NCBI GenBank assembly: GCA_903854235.1
Contig: CAINVV010000013.1
Location: 1-39,517 of the forward strand
Length of the DNA stretch: 39,517 nucleotides
Reading direction: 5' to 3'
DNA from: an uncultured Bacteroidia bacterium
GTDB lineage: Bacteria > Bacteroidota > Bacteroidia > Bacteroidales > Prolixibacteraceae
Shown here: positions 31,982 to 39,517 of the stretch, piece by piece
Numbering within the stretch: position 1 is the stretch's first letter
Layout of the letters: each line of letters starts with the position of its first letter
Notes under the pieces: model-generated
Database searches by the model: none
Seen by the model: the letters and a program-made list of their open reading frames with translations, nothing else
Told to the model about the DNA's origin: nothing
Made by a program: the position numbers and the translations under genes

Positions 31982-32521
31982 ATGAGAAAACTCGAGAACA
32001 GTGAACTTTCGCGGCCCAGCACCGAGGAATTTAAACATCTGACCAAGATGCCCCTGGTGGTGGTGCTCGACAATGTTCGCAGCTGCCACAACATCGGTTC
32101 GGTATTTCGTACCTCCGATGCGCTGTTGGTGGAGAAAATTTACCTGTGCGGGATCACCTCCACCCCACCTGACAAGGAGATCCGCAAGACTGCACTGGGA
32201 GCAGAAAACAGTGTCGCCTGGGAATACCTTACTTCCACTTTAGAGATTGTTTCGAGGCTGAAGGAGGAGGGTTACGTCATCGTAGCCATCGAACAGGTGG
32301 AAAAAAGCATCAGCCTGGAAAATTATGTGCCACCGGAAAACATCAAACTGGCACTTGTCTTTGGAAATGAAGTGAAAGGAGTTCAGCAGGAAGTGGTGGA
32401 TGTTTGCGACTTTGCCTTGGAAATACCGCAGTACGGCACCAAACATTCGTTCAACATCTCCGTGAGCGTGGGGATCGTTTTGTGGGACTTGTTTTCCAAA
32501 TTGAAAGGACGCTTCAACTGA
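31982..32521 (+). CDS. TrmH/SpoU-family RNA 2'-O-ribose methyltransferase
   Basis: 179 aa. SPOUT (alpha/beta-knot) methyltransferase acting on tRNA or rRNA. Motif 1 is 'VVLDNVRSCHNIGSVFRTSD' (~27-46) with the catalytic Asn/Arg. Motif 2 is 'IKLALVFGNEVKGVQ' (~120). Motif 3 is 'IPQYGTKHSFNISVSVGIVL' (~147). There is no N-terminal L30e-like extension of the RlmB type. Which RNA and position it modifies cannot be read from the sequence. It starts 5 bases after arcA and is likely co-transcribed. Confidence 0.88.
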   Translation: MRKLENSELSRPSTEEFKHLTKMPLVVVLDNVRSCHNIGSVFRTSDALLVEKIYLCGITSTPPDKEIRKTALGAENSVAWEYLTSTLEIVSRLKEEGYVIVAIEQVEKSISLENYVPPENIKLALVFGNEVKGVQQEVVDVCDFALEIPQYGTKHSFNISVSVGIVLWDLFSKLKGRFN

Positions 32522-32543
32522 CTGGATTTGAAAACCTGTCGGG

Positions 32544-32578
32544 TTGCAGTGTGCGTATCAAAAACTTTTTTATTTTTG
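32544..32578 (+). promoter_or_regulatory. Promoter immediately before the GNAT-like gene
   Basis: TTGC (32544-32547), 23 bases, TATTTTTG (32571-32578). The ATG at 32586 is only 7 bases past the box, so the transcript would have almost no 5' leader. The ORF-track start (TTG 32544) is the -33 element. Confidence 0.6.
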
Positions 32579-32585
32579 CCTCCCT

Positions 32586-33713
32586 ATGACCATAACTATC
32601 AGAAAAGTAGAAAACAAAAAAGACCTTCGTCTTTTTATTCATCTTCCTGCAGAAATTCACAAGGACCATCCGAATTGGGTACCACCGCTTTACATGGATG
32701 AATGGGAGTATTTCAATCCAAAAAAGAACATTCTGTTTGAACATTGTGAATACTTACTGCTGCTAGCTTTCAGGGGTGAAAAGTGCGTAGGCCGCTGCAT
32801 GGGGCTTATCAGCAAAATTTACAACGAATCGCACAACGAGAATCACGTGCGTTTTTCGAACCTTGAAACCTGGAATGATCCGGAGGTGTTTAATGCGCTT
32901 ATCGACTACGTAGCAGAATGGGGAAAATCCCTTGGAATGGTACAACTTGTTGGCCCGTTGGCATTTTCAGACAAAGATCCGCAGGGATTCCTGATTGAAG
33001 GATTCGATAAACCCGTTGTCATCGCCTCCAACTGCAATTTCCCATACATGGTGGATCTGTCAGAGGGGGCAGGTTTTACCAAGAAGGTGGATTGTGTGGT
33101 CTACCAGATTCCAATTCCGGACGAGATTCCTCCGCTTCACCAGAAGATTTTGGAACGTGCGGAAAAACAGAATACCAACCTCCGACTACTTCAGTTTACT
33201 TCGAGGCGCAAAATCAAACCATTGGTAAGACCGGTATTGCAACTGGTGAATGACACCTTCGGTGATATTTATGGATTTGTCCCTTTCAACGAAAAGGAGA
33301 TGGATGATTTTGCCAATAAATATCTCTTTCTCATCAATCCCAGGTATGTTAAACTGATCGTCAACGAGAAGGACGAAATTATTGCCATGTTTATTGCGAT
33401 GGCTGATATCAGCGAAGGAATCAAGAAGTCAAAGGGGTACCTCTTTCCTTTTGGAATTTTCCAGATTTTTGCCGCTGCCCGCAAAACCAAACAGATTAAC
33501 TTGCTGCTTGGAGCCATCGACCCCCGTTACCAGGGGCGCGGACTGGATGTCTGGATGGGACTCAGTCTGGTCAAGTCTGCCAGGGAAACCGGAAAGATGG
33601 TGATGGATTCCCACCTTGAACTAGAGACCAACACCAAGGTTCGCGCCGAAATGGAGAAATTTGGCGGAAAAGTCTACAAAAAATTCAGAATTTATCAACG
33701 GGATATTATCTGA
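32586..33713 (+). CDS. GNAT-like N-acetyltransferase family protein
   Basis: 375 aa from ATG 32586 (MTITIRKVENKKDLRLFIHLP). The first ~120 residues are typical of a Bacteroidota family annotated as GNAT or 'N-acetyltransferase domain' proteins: 'FIHLPAEIHKDHPNWVPPLYMDEW', 'FRGEKCVGRCMGLIS', 'QLVGPLAFSDKDPQGFLIEG'. A second half includes 'LLLGAIDPRYQGRGLDVWMG' (~308-327), with a Q-G-R-G-L stretch resembling the acetyl-CoA pyrophosphate loop. Substrate unknown; cytoplasmic. Its stop overlaps the 3' end of the convergent rhamnosidase gene by 8 bases. Promoter placement suggests a near-leaderless mRNA. Confidence 0.78.
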   Translation: MTITIRKVENKKDLRLFIHLPAEIHKDHPNWVPPLYMDEWEYFNPKKNILFEHCEYLLLLAFRGEKCVGRCMGLISKIYNESHNENHVRFSNLETWNDPEVFNALIDYVAEWGKSLGMVQLVGPLAFSDKDPQGFLIEGFDKPVVIASNCNFPYMVDLSEGAGFTKKVDCVVYQIPIPDEIPPLHQKILERAEKQNTNLRLLQFTSRRKIKPLVRPVLQLVNDTFGDIYGFVPFNEKEMDDFANKYLFLINPRYVKLIVNEKDEIIAMFIAMADISEGIKKSKGYLFPFGIFQIFAAARKTKQINLLLGAIDPRYQGRGLDVWMGLSLVKSARETGKMVMDSHLELETNTKVRAEMEKFGGKVYKKFRIYQRDII

Positions 33714-36453
33714 CCTCAAAATGATAGTTTCCTGATCCGATCAGATACACCTCGAAATCATCCGTTTTTCCAATCCGGGTGATTTCTTTTTTTTGGACTA
33801 CCGGTATCCCGGATTCATATACCTTCGAACTCTTCTTTGCGGGAATCCATACCTCCGACAGACAATTGAACGGCACTTCCACCTGCATCTTCAGGGTACT
33901 TTTTGTTCTTTCCCAACCGGAAGCAACAGTGCCCCGGACGGTTTGGAGGGAACAATTTGCCCTGTTTAAACCATCCGCCAAATAGGGATGAATAATGGTC
34001 CTTTTATAGGCTGGAAACTTCTCCAACAAATTGATTCCCGTAAGCGTCTTGTAAAACCAGCTGTCAATACTTCCCATCATCACGTGGTTGTGTGATTGCT
34101 TCAGGGTCCAGAATTCACACAGGGTATTGTATTTTTTCATCATCTCCTCCCATCCCGGATATCCCTTGAAATTGACCAGTTTCCAGGCCACATCAGATCT
34201 TCCTGCAGAGGAGAGTGCCTCCGGCAGGTATTTCGTACCCAGCACACCGGTCGTAAGATGACCACTGTCAGAAACAAGAATTTGATTTACTAGATTTTCC
34301 TGTACCTGTTTTCGCCTTCCTTCCGGTACGAGTCCCAAGTAAAGTGGAAATGCGTTGGCCATCTGGCTTCCATCGTTGTAACTGTTTTCCGATGCGTGAA
34401 AATAATGAAAGTTGTAGGCTTCCTTGATCCTGGATGCCATTTCTGCATAGTAACCTGAGTCTTCTGGATGTCCGGCTATTCCAGCCATTTTGGTAAGTAG
34501 CTGTGCGTCGAGGTAAAAATAGGCCGTTGGAACCGATTCCGGATCACCTTCTTTCCATCCCTTCGCCCTGCTGCCCCAGTCCCCAATCCAACCCTTGGAC
34601 AGAATAAACTCCTTGCTACTAGCAATCAAATGATTAAAATAGCGAGCCATCGTTTCATAATGGTCGCGAATCAATTGTTTGTCCCCATAAACCCGGTAAC
34701 AATCCCAGATCATGGTCAGGTAACTGCTGCTCCATTCTACCCCGTCATCCTTGATGTACGGACGTGGTGAGATGATGGGAAGGTCACCGGTGCTGTCCTG
34801 ATTTGCCTTGATTCCGCTGAACCAGTTCCGGTAAAAATGAGCCATGTTGAAATTGAAAAGCGCCTCTTCGGAGGTAACCTGGGCATCTCCCATCCAACCG
34901 AGTCGTTCATCCCTTTGCGGACAGTCCATCGGGTAACCCATCATGTTACTTTTCTGGGACCAGAGGGTCGCCCTGTGAATCTTGTTGACCAGTTCATTGT
35001 CACAGCTAAAGCTCCCGGCGGGCCGGTTGTCGGATTGGACCACGCATCCTTCTGCTTTCAGTATCTCCGGAAAGGGCTGATCCGAGGAGACCTCTGCATA
35101 TTGAAAACCAAAGAAGGTAAAATGGGGTTCGTAAACCTCTACGCCTCCGCCTTTCAAAACATATTCAGCGGTAGCTCGGGCATTTTCATTGCAGGTTACG
35201 TCAAGATTTCCGGCACCATCCAGCTCTTCGGAATATCTGATACGAATCTTTGTGCCCCGCTTTCCTTTCAGGGTAAGTGAGCTCCAACCAGCAAAATTCT
35301 GGCCAAAATCGATGATTTTTACATTTAACTTTGGTTCTATAACTTGTTTCGCGGGGATCCGCTCAACCACCCTTATTGGAGGCATATCGTTGGCAACTAG
35401 TTCACCTGCTGGTGGTTCAGAAATCACTGCCTGTTTCCAGGAGCTGTCATCGAAGTTGGCCGATGTCCAACCTTTCTCCTCCAGAGTCGCATCATATACC
35501 TCTCCGTCATAAATGCAATTAAACAGGGAGGGGCCGGGAGCCATTTTCCAGTGCTCATCCGTTCCAATCACTACTTTGGTGCCGTTTTCATACACCACCT
35601 CCAACCGGAGAATCGCCTTTTTGTAGCCAAACCACTGCATCCGATACTCCTGCCACCATTTTTTATAAGGACTGTACCAACCGTTCCCGAGATGGATGCC
35701 AATGGTATTTTTCCCTGCGACCAATTGCTCTGTTACATCGAGATGATCATACAATATTTGCTTGTGATAAGGAGTTTTGGCCGGCGAGAGCACCTGGTCG
35801 CCCGTTCTGCGTCCATTGACGTAAAGTTCATATAGCCCTAGTCCGGTGACAAAAGCCGTGGCTGAGCGAACTTTTCCTGTAAGTTGGAACGTGTGCCTAA
35901 GGAGCAGGGATCTGCCATTTTGGTGGATGGAGTCACCGCTTTTCCCCTCCTCTTTGGCCCCTGAGAAAAAGCCTTTGGCGGGTAAATGTTCGTTGCCTTC
36001 GCCTGCCCCGATCCATTTGGCACTCCATTTTCCGTTTTCAGGTACCACGGAGGATTGCCTCTCAACCCTGCTCTGCACAACGTGGTTGTGGTTGTCCCAA
36101 ACAGTGATTCGATAGAAAAAGGGAGTGTGGCAAAGATCGGCAGGGCTCTCAAAAGGGACATTCAAGGTTTCACCCGACCATACTTTTCCGGAACTCCAGG
36201 AACCAGATCCCTCTATATCAATATTTTCAACCGAATTGGCCACCTCGATCCGATAGGCTATCTGAGTCGAACCGCGTTGCCTTGCAGAGACGATCCAGCT
36301 GAAGCGGGGAACAGATCTCTCCCTGAAGAAGGTCAGTTCATGGACATCGCATGAAATACTTGATATTTGTAATGATTCTAAATTCATTTTTTGACCATTC
36401 AAATAGCCCGAAAAAGCCATAAAAAAGAGTAGAATCGGTATCGCATTTTTCAT
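33706..36453 (-). CDS. Secreted alpha-L-rhamnosidase (GH78)
   Basis: 915 aa. Signal peptide MKNAIPILLFFMAFSGYLNG. The architecture is that of GH78 enzymes. N-terminal beta domains (~25-420) include 'WSAKWIGAG' (~138) and 'GLGLYELYVNGRRTGDQVLSPAKT' (~205-228). The (alpha/alpha)6 barrel (~470-800) bears the hallmark catalytic stretch 'MDCPQRDERLGWMGDAQVTS' (~506-525). 'IGDWGSRAKGW' (~613) and 'TLCEFWTLKQSHNHVMMGSI' (~780) are further conserved barrel loops. A C-terminal beta-sandwich follows. It releases terminal alpha-L-rhamnose from plant glycosides or polysaccharides, most likely in the periplasm. No SusC/D, sulfatase or rhamnose catabolic gene is nearby, so it is not in a visible polysaccharide-utilisation locus. 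Confidence 0.92.
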   Translation of the reverse strand: MKNAIPILLFFMAFSGYLNGQKMNLESLQISSISCDVHELTFFRERSVPRFSWIVSARQRGSTQIAYRIEVANSVENIDIEGSGSWSSGKVWSGETLNVPFESPADLCHTPFFYRITVWDNHNHVVQSRVERQSSVVPENGKWSAKWIGAGEGNEHLPAKGFFSGAKEEGKSGDSIHQNGRSLLLRHTFQLTGKVRSATAFVTGLGLYELYVNGRRTGDQVLSPAKTPYHKQILYDHLDVTEQLVAGKNTIGIHLGNGWYSPYKKWWQEYRMQWFGYKKAILRLEVVYENGTKVVIGTDEHWKMAPGPSLFNCIYDGEVYDATLEEKGWTSANFDDSSWKQAVISEPPAGELVANDMPPIRVVERIPAKQVIEPKLNVKIIDFGQNFAGWSSLTLKGKRGTKIRIRYSEELDGAGNLDVTCNENARATAEYVLKGGGVEVYEPHFTFFGFQYAEVSSDQPFPEILKAEGCVVQSDNRPAGSFSCDNELVNKIHRATLWSQKSNMMGYPMDCPQRDERLGWMGDAQVTSEEALFNFNMAHFYRNWFSGIKANQDSTGDLPIISPRPYIKDDGVEWSSSYLTMIWDCYRVYGDKQLIRDHYETMARYFNHLIASSKEFILSKGWIGDWGSRAKGWKEGDPESVPTAYFYLDAQLLTKMAGIAGHPEDSGYYAEMASRIKEAYNFHYFHASENSYNDGSQMANAFPLYLGLVPEGRRKQVQENLVNQILVSDSGHLTTGVLGTKYLPEALSSAGRSDVAWKLVNFKGYPGWEEMMKKYNTLCEFWTLKQSHNHVMMGSIDSWFYKTLTGINLLEKFPAYKRTIIHPYLADGLNRANCSLQTVRGTVASGWERTKSTLKMQVEVPFNCLSEVWIPAKKSSKVYESGIPVVQKKEITRIGKTDDFEVYLIGSGNYHFEVR

Positions 36454-36574
36454 TTAATCACTTAATTCATAAGAATTTAATAAACATCAAGCTTTCTCCT
36501 TCAGGAGGGGTTAAGATAATGGTAATTCAACGATTCGAAAAAAGGAAGGAAATAGTTAAATTTAAAATAATTAT

Positions 36575-36582
36575 TAAATTTG
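36575..36582 (+). promoter_or_regulatory. Possible -7 box of the cbb3 oxidase operon
   Basis: TAAATTTG matches TAnnTTTG, 141 bases before the ccoS ATG. No TTG lies at the right distance upstream. The divergent gap 36454-36722 contains no other recognisable site. Confidence 0.4.
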
Positions 36583-36722
36583 ACCAACGAATTCAATCAA
36601 CTTTTTAAACCAAACTGACGCGGATTTTTCCCATCAGGCATCACAACAAAGGTAAGTGAATGGTTGTCCGAAGTAATGTAACGGGCATACCAAAGGTGAG
36701 CATAAAAGTTAATGACAGATAC

Positions 36723-36887
36723 ATGAACATACTTTTTTTCCTGATAGGTGTAAGCTTGTTTGCCGCACTTATTTTTTTGGCTATGTTCATTTGGGCGGTA
36801 AAGAGTGGGCAGTACGAAGATAATTATACCCCATCTATCCGCATTTTGTTTGATGAAGAGGAAGAACTGGAAGAGAAAAAAGATTAA
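36723..36887 (+). CDS. ccoS: cbb3-type cytochrome oxidase assembly protein CcoS
   Basis: 54 aa from ATG 36723 (MNILFFLIGVSLFAALIFLAMFIWAVKSG). The ORF-track start at 36660 adds 21 residues that do not fit the family. One membrane span (~3-25) ends in the characteristic FIWAVKSGQYEDNYTPSIRI, followed by an acidic tail. CcoS is needed for insertion of heme b and copper cofactors into the cbb3 oxidase. In many genomes it follows ccoI, the copper-transporting ATPase. Here the upstream neighbour is the opposite-strand rhamnosidase, so ccoI is elsewhere. ccoNO begins 31 bases downstream. Confidence 0.9.
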   Translation: MNILFFLIGVSLFAALIFLAMFIWAVKSGQYEDNYTPSIRILFDEEEELEEKKD

Positions 36888-36918
36888 TTAACCAAATAGC
36901 ATTCTGATTTAACTACTT

Positions 36919-39072
36919 ATGGAAGTACAAAAATTTAATTACGACAATGCGTTGGTGAGGAATTTTATCTTCGCAACGCTGGTTTGGGGGGCAGTCGCCC
37001 TTTTGGTAGGACTGGTTATCGCCCTTCAACTTGCATTCCCGGTTCTCAACTTCGGATTGGAGTTTACCTCCTTTGGAAGGGTTAGGCCGGTGCATACCAA
37101 TGCGGTCATCTTTGCCTTCATTGGGAATGCGATGTTTGCCGGAACTTATTACTCCCTGCAGAGAGTACTGAAGGCGAGATTGTTTAATGATTTGCTCGGA
37201 AAAATTCATTTCTGGTTGTGGCAATTCATTATTTTGTGCGCTGCCGTCACGCTCCTTGCAGGATTTACTACCGGGAAAGAGTATGCCGAGCTCGAATGGC
37301 CGATCGACCTGATGATCGCTGTCGCCTGGTTGTCGTTTGGTGCCAACATGATTGGTACTGTCATCAAAAGACGTGAAAAACACATTTATGCGGCAGTTTG
37401 GTGGTACCTCGCCACTTTCATCGGCGTCACCATATTACACGTGGTCAATTCCATTGAACTTCCAGTTTCGCTTCTTAAAAGTTATCCGATTTATGCGGGT
37501 GCTCAGGATGCAGTCGTACAGTGGTGGTATGGTCACAATGCCGTTGCCTTCTTTTTGACAACCCCATTTTTGGGACTGATGTATTACTACCTGCCCAAAG
37601 CCTCCGGTCGGCCAATCTATTCCTATCAACTTTCGATCATCCATTTCTGGTCACTGATATTCTTGTACATGTGGGCTGGACCCCACCACCTTTTATTCCA
37701 GGCCCTTCCAGATTGGGTTCAGGCATTGGGTGTTACTTTCTCGGTTATGTTAATTGCCCCATCCTGGGGTGGTATGATCAATGGATTGATGACCCTGCGC
37801 GGAGCATGGGATAAGGTGAGGGAAGATCCTGCCTTGAAATTCATGGTCATCGCCATCACGGCCTATGGTATGGCCACCTTCGAAGGACCAATGATGTCAC
37901 TCAAGAGTGTCAACGCCATCAGTCACTTCACCGACTGGACCATCGCGCATACTCATATTGCAGGCATGGCCTGGAACGGTGGGATGATTTTCGGGATGTT
38001 CTACTGGCTGATTCCAAAACTCTTTAAGACTCCCCTTCACTCCAAAAAGCTGGCCAATACTCACTTCTGGATTGCAACCCTGGGTATTCTCCTTTTTGCC
38101 ATTCCATTGTACTGGGCTGCCATCACCCAATGGCTAATGCTGAGAGAATATACCCCTGACGGACTGTTGGCCTATCCGATCTTCATGGAAACGACCATCC
38201 GCATCCTGCCCATGTACCACATCCGCATCCTCGGCGGAGCGCTCTATTTCACAGGATACATTATTTTCCTTATCAACATGATCAGGACCATTGCTGCAGG
38301 TCAAATCGTTGCCAACGAGGCTGCTGAGGCCCCTGCCCTGGTCAATACGCAAACAAGATCCGAAACCGGCGAAACACCTCATCGCTGGCTCGAAAGAAAA
38401 GGAGTTCGCCTGGCCATATTTATGTTCATCGCGCTTTCGATTGGAGGAATCGTTGAAATCATTCCCATGATGAAGGTTCAATCCAACATTCCAACCATCT
38501 CTACAGTAACTCCGTATACGCCGCTTGAACTTGCAGGAAGGGATATCTACGTTGCCAATGGCTGCTACAACTGCCACTCTCAACAAATTCGTCCGCTGAG
38601 GTTTGAAACCGACCGTTACGGGGAATATTCCAAAATCGGAGAGTTCGTATACGACCACCCTTTCCAGTGGGGTTCCAGGCGGACCGGACCGGATTTGGCC
38701 AGAGCCGGTTACATGGGAAGTTCAACCTACAAAACAGCGATCTGGCATTTCAACCATTTCAGCAAACCGAATACGGTTGTTCCAAGGTCTATCATGCCGT
38801 CCTATCCTTTCTTGTCGGAGAAAGAGGTCGATCTGACCATGATTCCAACCAAGATCAGGGCGATGCGGATGCTCGGAGTTCCCTATGCCGAAGGATTCGA
38901 TACCCAGGCTGTTGCCTCCTATATGGCAGATGCCCAGAAGATCTCGGATGAGCTGAAACTGGCAGGTGTGGATGTCAAACCAACCAAGGAGATCATTGCG
39001 ATGATTGCCTATTTGCACAAGTTGGGCAGGGACATCTCCCCGGCAGGAGCAGCCAATAACGATAAAAAATAG
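36919..39072 (+). CDS. ccoNO: cbb3-type cytochrome c oxidase, fused subunits I and II (CcoN-CcoO)
   Basis: 717 aa. Residues ~1-470 are CcoN: about 12 spans with 'RPVHTNAVIFAF' (~57, heme b His), 'WWYGHNAVAFF' (~204, CuB His), 'MWAGPHHLLF' (~253, CuB His pair) and 'THIAGMAWNGGMIF' (~345, heme b/b3 His). Residues ~495-717 are CcoO: a membrane anchor (GVRLAIFMFIALSIGGIVEI), the heme c motif C549-YN-C552-H553 and a Met ligand candidate in 'RSIMPSYPFL'. The enzyme is the high-affinity terminal oxidase that reduces O2 and pumps protons. Encoding N and O as one chain is known in Bacteroidota. It is followed after 5 bases by the ccoQ-like gene. Confidence 0.95.
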   Translation: MEVQKFNYDNALVRNFIFATLVWGAVALLVGLVIALQLAFPVLNFGLEFTSFGRVRPVHTNAVIFAFIGNAMFAGTYYSLQRVLKARLFNDLLGKIHFWLWQFIILCAAVTLLAGFTTGKEYAELEWPIDLMIAVAWLSFGANMIGTVIKRREKHIYAAVWWYLATFIGVTILHVVNSIELPVSLLKSYPIYAGAQDAVVQWWYGHNAVAFFLTTPFLGLMYYYLPKASGRPIYSYQLSIIHFWSLIFLYMWAGPHHLLFQALPDWVQALGVTFSVMLIAPSWGGMINGLMTLRGAWDKVREDPALKFMVIAITAYGMATFEGPMMSLKSVNAISHFTDWTIAHTHIAGMAWNGGMIFGMFYWLIPKLFKTPLHSKKLANTHFWIATLGILLFAIPLYWAAITQWLMLREYTPDGLLAYPIFMETTIRILPMYHIRILGGALYFTGYIIFLINMIRTIAAGQIVANEAAEAPALVNTQTRSETGETPHRWLERKGVRLAIFMFIALSIGGIVEIIPMMKVQSNIPTISTVTPYTPLELAGRDIYVANGCYNCHSQQIRPLRFETDRYGEYSKIGEFVYDHPFQWGSRRTGPDLARAGYMGSSTYKTAIWHFNHFSKPNTVVPRSIMPSYPFLSEKEVDLTMIPTKIRAMRMLGVPYAEGFDTQAVASYMADAQKISDELKLAGVDVKPTKEIIAMIAYLHKLGRDISPAGAANNDKK

Positions 39073-39077
39073 AGAAA

Positions 39078-39263
39078 ATGGGATTTGTAGGCGATACTTT
39101 AGGTGGAATTGATGGCATTCAATGGTACTACATTGTTGGTATCGTTATTTTTGTCGGATTATTTATTGGGGTGGCTATTTATACCTATACCATTCCGAAG
39201 AAGGATCTGAACAAATTCAAATCCTCCATTTTTGAAAAGGAAGAATTAAATAAACAGAAATAG
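39078..39263 (+). CDS. CcoQ-like small subunit of cbb3 oxidase
   Basis: 61 aa with one membrane span (YYIVGIVIFVGLFIGVAIYTY, ~17-37) and a charged C-terminus with several Lys. Position between ccoNO (5 bases before) and ccoP (43 bases after) is that of ccoQ, whose product stabilises the complex. Sequence similarity in this family is low, so the call rests on size, topology and position. A gene symbol is left blank for that reason. Confidence 0.75.
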   Translation: MGFVGDTLGGIDGIQWYYIVGIVIFVGLFIGVAIYTYTIPKKDLNKFKSSIFEKEELNKQK

Positions 39264-39306
39264 AAAACATAAACTCTGTTTACTGAAACAGAAAAATCAA
39301 AGAATT

Positions 39307-39517
39307 ATGAATACTAAGCTTCAGGATGATAAATATTTTTCGGACCACGATTACGATGGCATCAAAGAGTTAAATAACCCCTCTCCCTACTGGGTGCTCT
39401 TTCTGTTCCTCGGAACCATTGCATTTTCGCTCTTCTATGCCGTTCATTATTTTGGCTATCCCAACAATGGCAGAGATCAGGTCAGCGAATACAACAAACA
39501 GATGGCCGAGGCAGGAA
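39307..39517 (+). CDS. ccoP: cbb3-type cytochrome c oxidase subunit III (CcoP), N-terminal fragment
   Basis: 70 codons are visible before the window ends. The N-terminus MNTKLQDDKYFSDHDYDGIKE, then 'LNNPSPYWVLFLFLGTIAFS' and 'FYAVHYFGYP', is the FixP_N/CcoP pattern: 'DGI-ELNNP-P-WW' followed by one span and 'Y---Y'. The cytochrome c domains that receive electrons lie beyond the edge. This is the fourth gene of the operon and is not listed in the ORF track. Confidence 0.88.
   Translation, partial: MNTKLQDDKYFSDHDYDGIKELNNPSPYWVLFLFLGTIAFSLFYAVHYFGYPNNGRDQVSEYNKQMAEAG

Noticed and set aside
36575-36605. Possible FNR/CRP-type site (ttgaccaacgaattcaa) upstream of the cbb3 operon
   Set aside because: The half-sites TTGA and TTCAA are too far apart for the 14-base TTGAT-N4-ATCAA pattern and the match is weak, although oxygen control of this operon is likely.

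Overview
The window looks like a chromosomal segment of a Bacteroidota bacterium. Many intergenic regions carry the TAnnTTTG -7 promoter box of this phylum, several with a TTG 17-23 nt upstream. The gene families fit too: DUF4294, an outer-membrane beta-barrel TonB receptor with a carboxypeptidase-like N-terminal domain, NamZ/DUF1343, a GH3 C-domain/beta-lactamase fusion, a Bacteroidota-type LptC and a fused CcoN-CcoO oxidase subunit. A cbb3 oxidase points to aerobic or microaerobic respiration. The exact genus cannot be read from the sequence. No tRNA, rRNA, CRISPR array, transposase, integrase or phage gene was seen.

Left part (1-6.8 kb): the end of a NIPSNAP gene and a DUF1080 gene converge on a perfect 21-bp inverted-repeat terminator. 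A small 82-aa DNA-binding-like protein follows with its own promoter and terminator. Next is a probable peptidoglycan-salvage locus. A secreted serine hydrolase, fused to a GH3 C-terminal domain but lacking the GH3 catalytic barrel, is divergent from namZ (exo-N-acetylmuramidase). A sodium:solute symporter follows namZ, and a hairpin-forming repeat lies between the two. Region 6.8-12 kb encodes a predicted surface lipoprotein with a beta-helix, a secreted endonuclease/exonuclease/phosphatase-fold enzyme and a TonB-dependent outer-membrane receptor. Region 12-14.6 kb holds a Tat-exported Gfo/Idh/MocA oxidoreductase and an unrecognised secreted protein.

Region 14.9-23.5 kb is a long co-directional run: nadB-nadC-coaX (NAD and CoA cofactor synthesis, stop/start overlaps), an outer-membrane protein, lptC, a CNNM/CorC-type membrane protein and a PpiD/SurA-like peptidyl-prolyl isomerase. 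It combines cofactor supply with envelope assembly. It ends at a bidirectional terminator shared with ispE on the other strand. Region 23.6-30.6 kb is mostly minus-strand housekeeping: ispE, gcvP, an MBL-fold hydrolase, pcm and a DUF4294 protein. Within it is a plus-strand gene that looks like a degenerate Gfo/Idh oxidoreductase without the nucleotide-binding loop.

Region 30.6-36.5 kb has an orphan arginine deiminase, a TrmH/SpoU RNA methyltransferase and a GNAT-like protein. A convergent GH78 alpha-L-rhamnosidase overlaps the GNAT-like gene by 8 bp at the 3' ends. The right edge (36.7 kb to the end) opens a cbb3 oxidase operon: ccoS, ccoNO fusion, ccoQ-like, ccoP (cut by the window edge).

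The observations most worth a second look are: the GH3-less hydrolase beside namZ; a dispersed AGTGACTAA-type intergenic repeat at three sites; the degenerate oxidoreductase; the putative surface lipoprotein/EEP/TonB group; and promoter boxes that correct several ORF-track starts.
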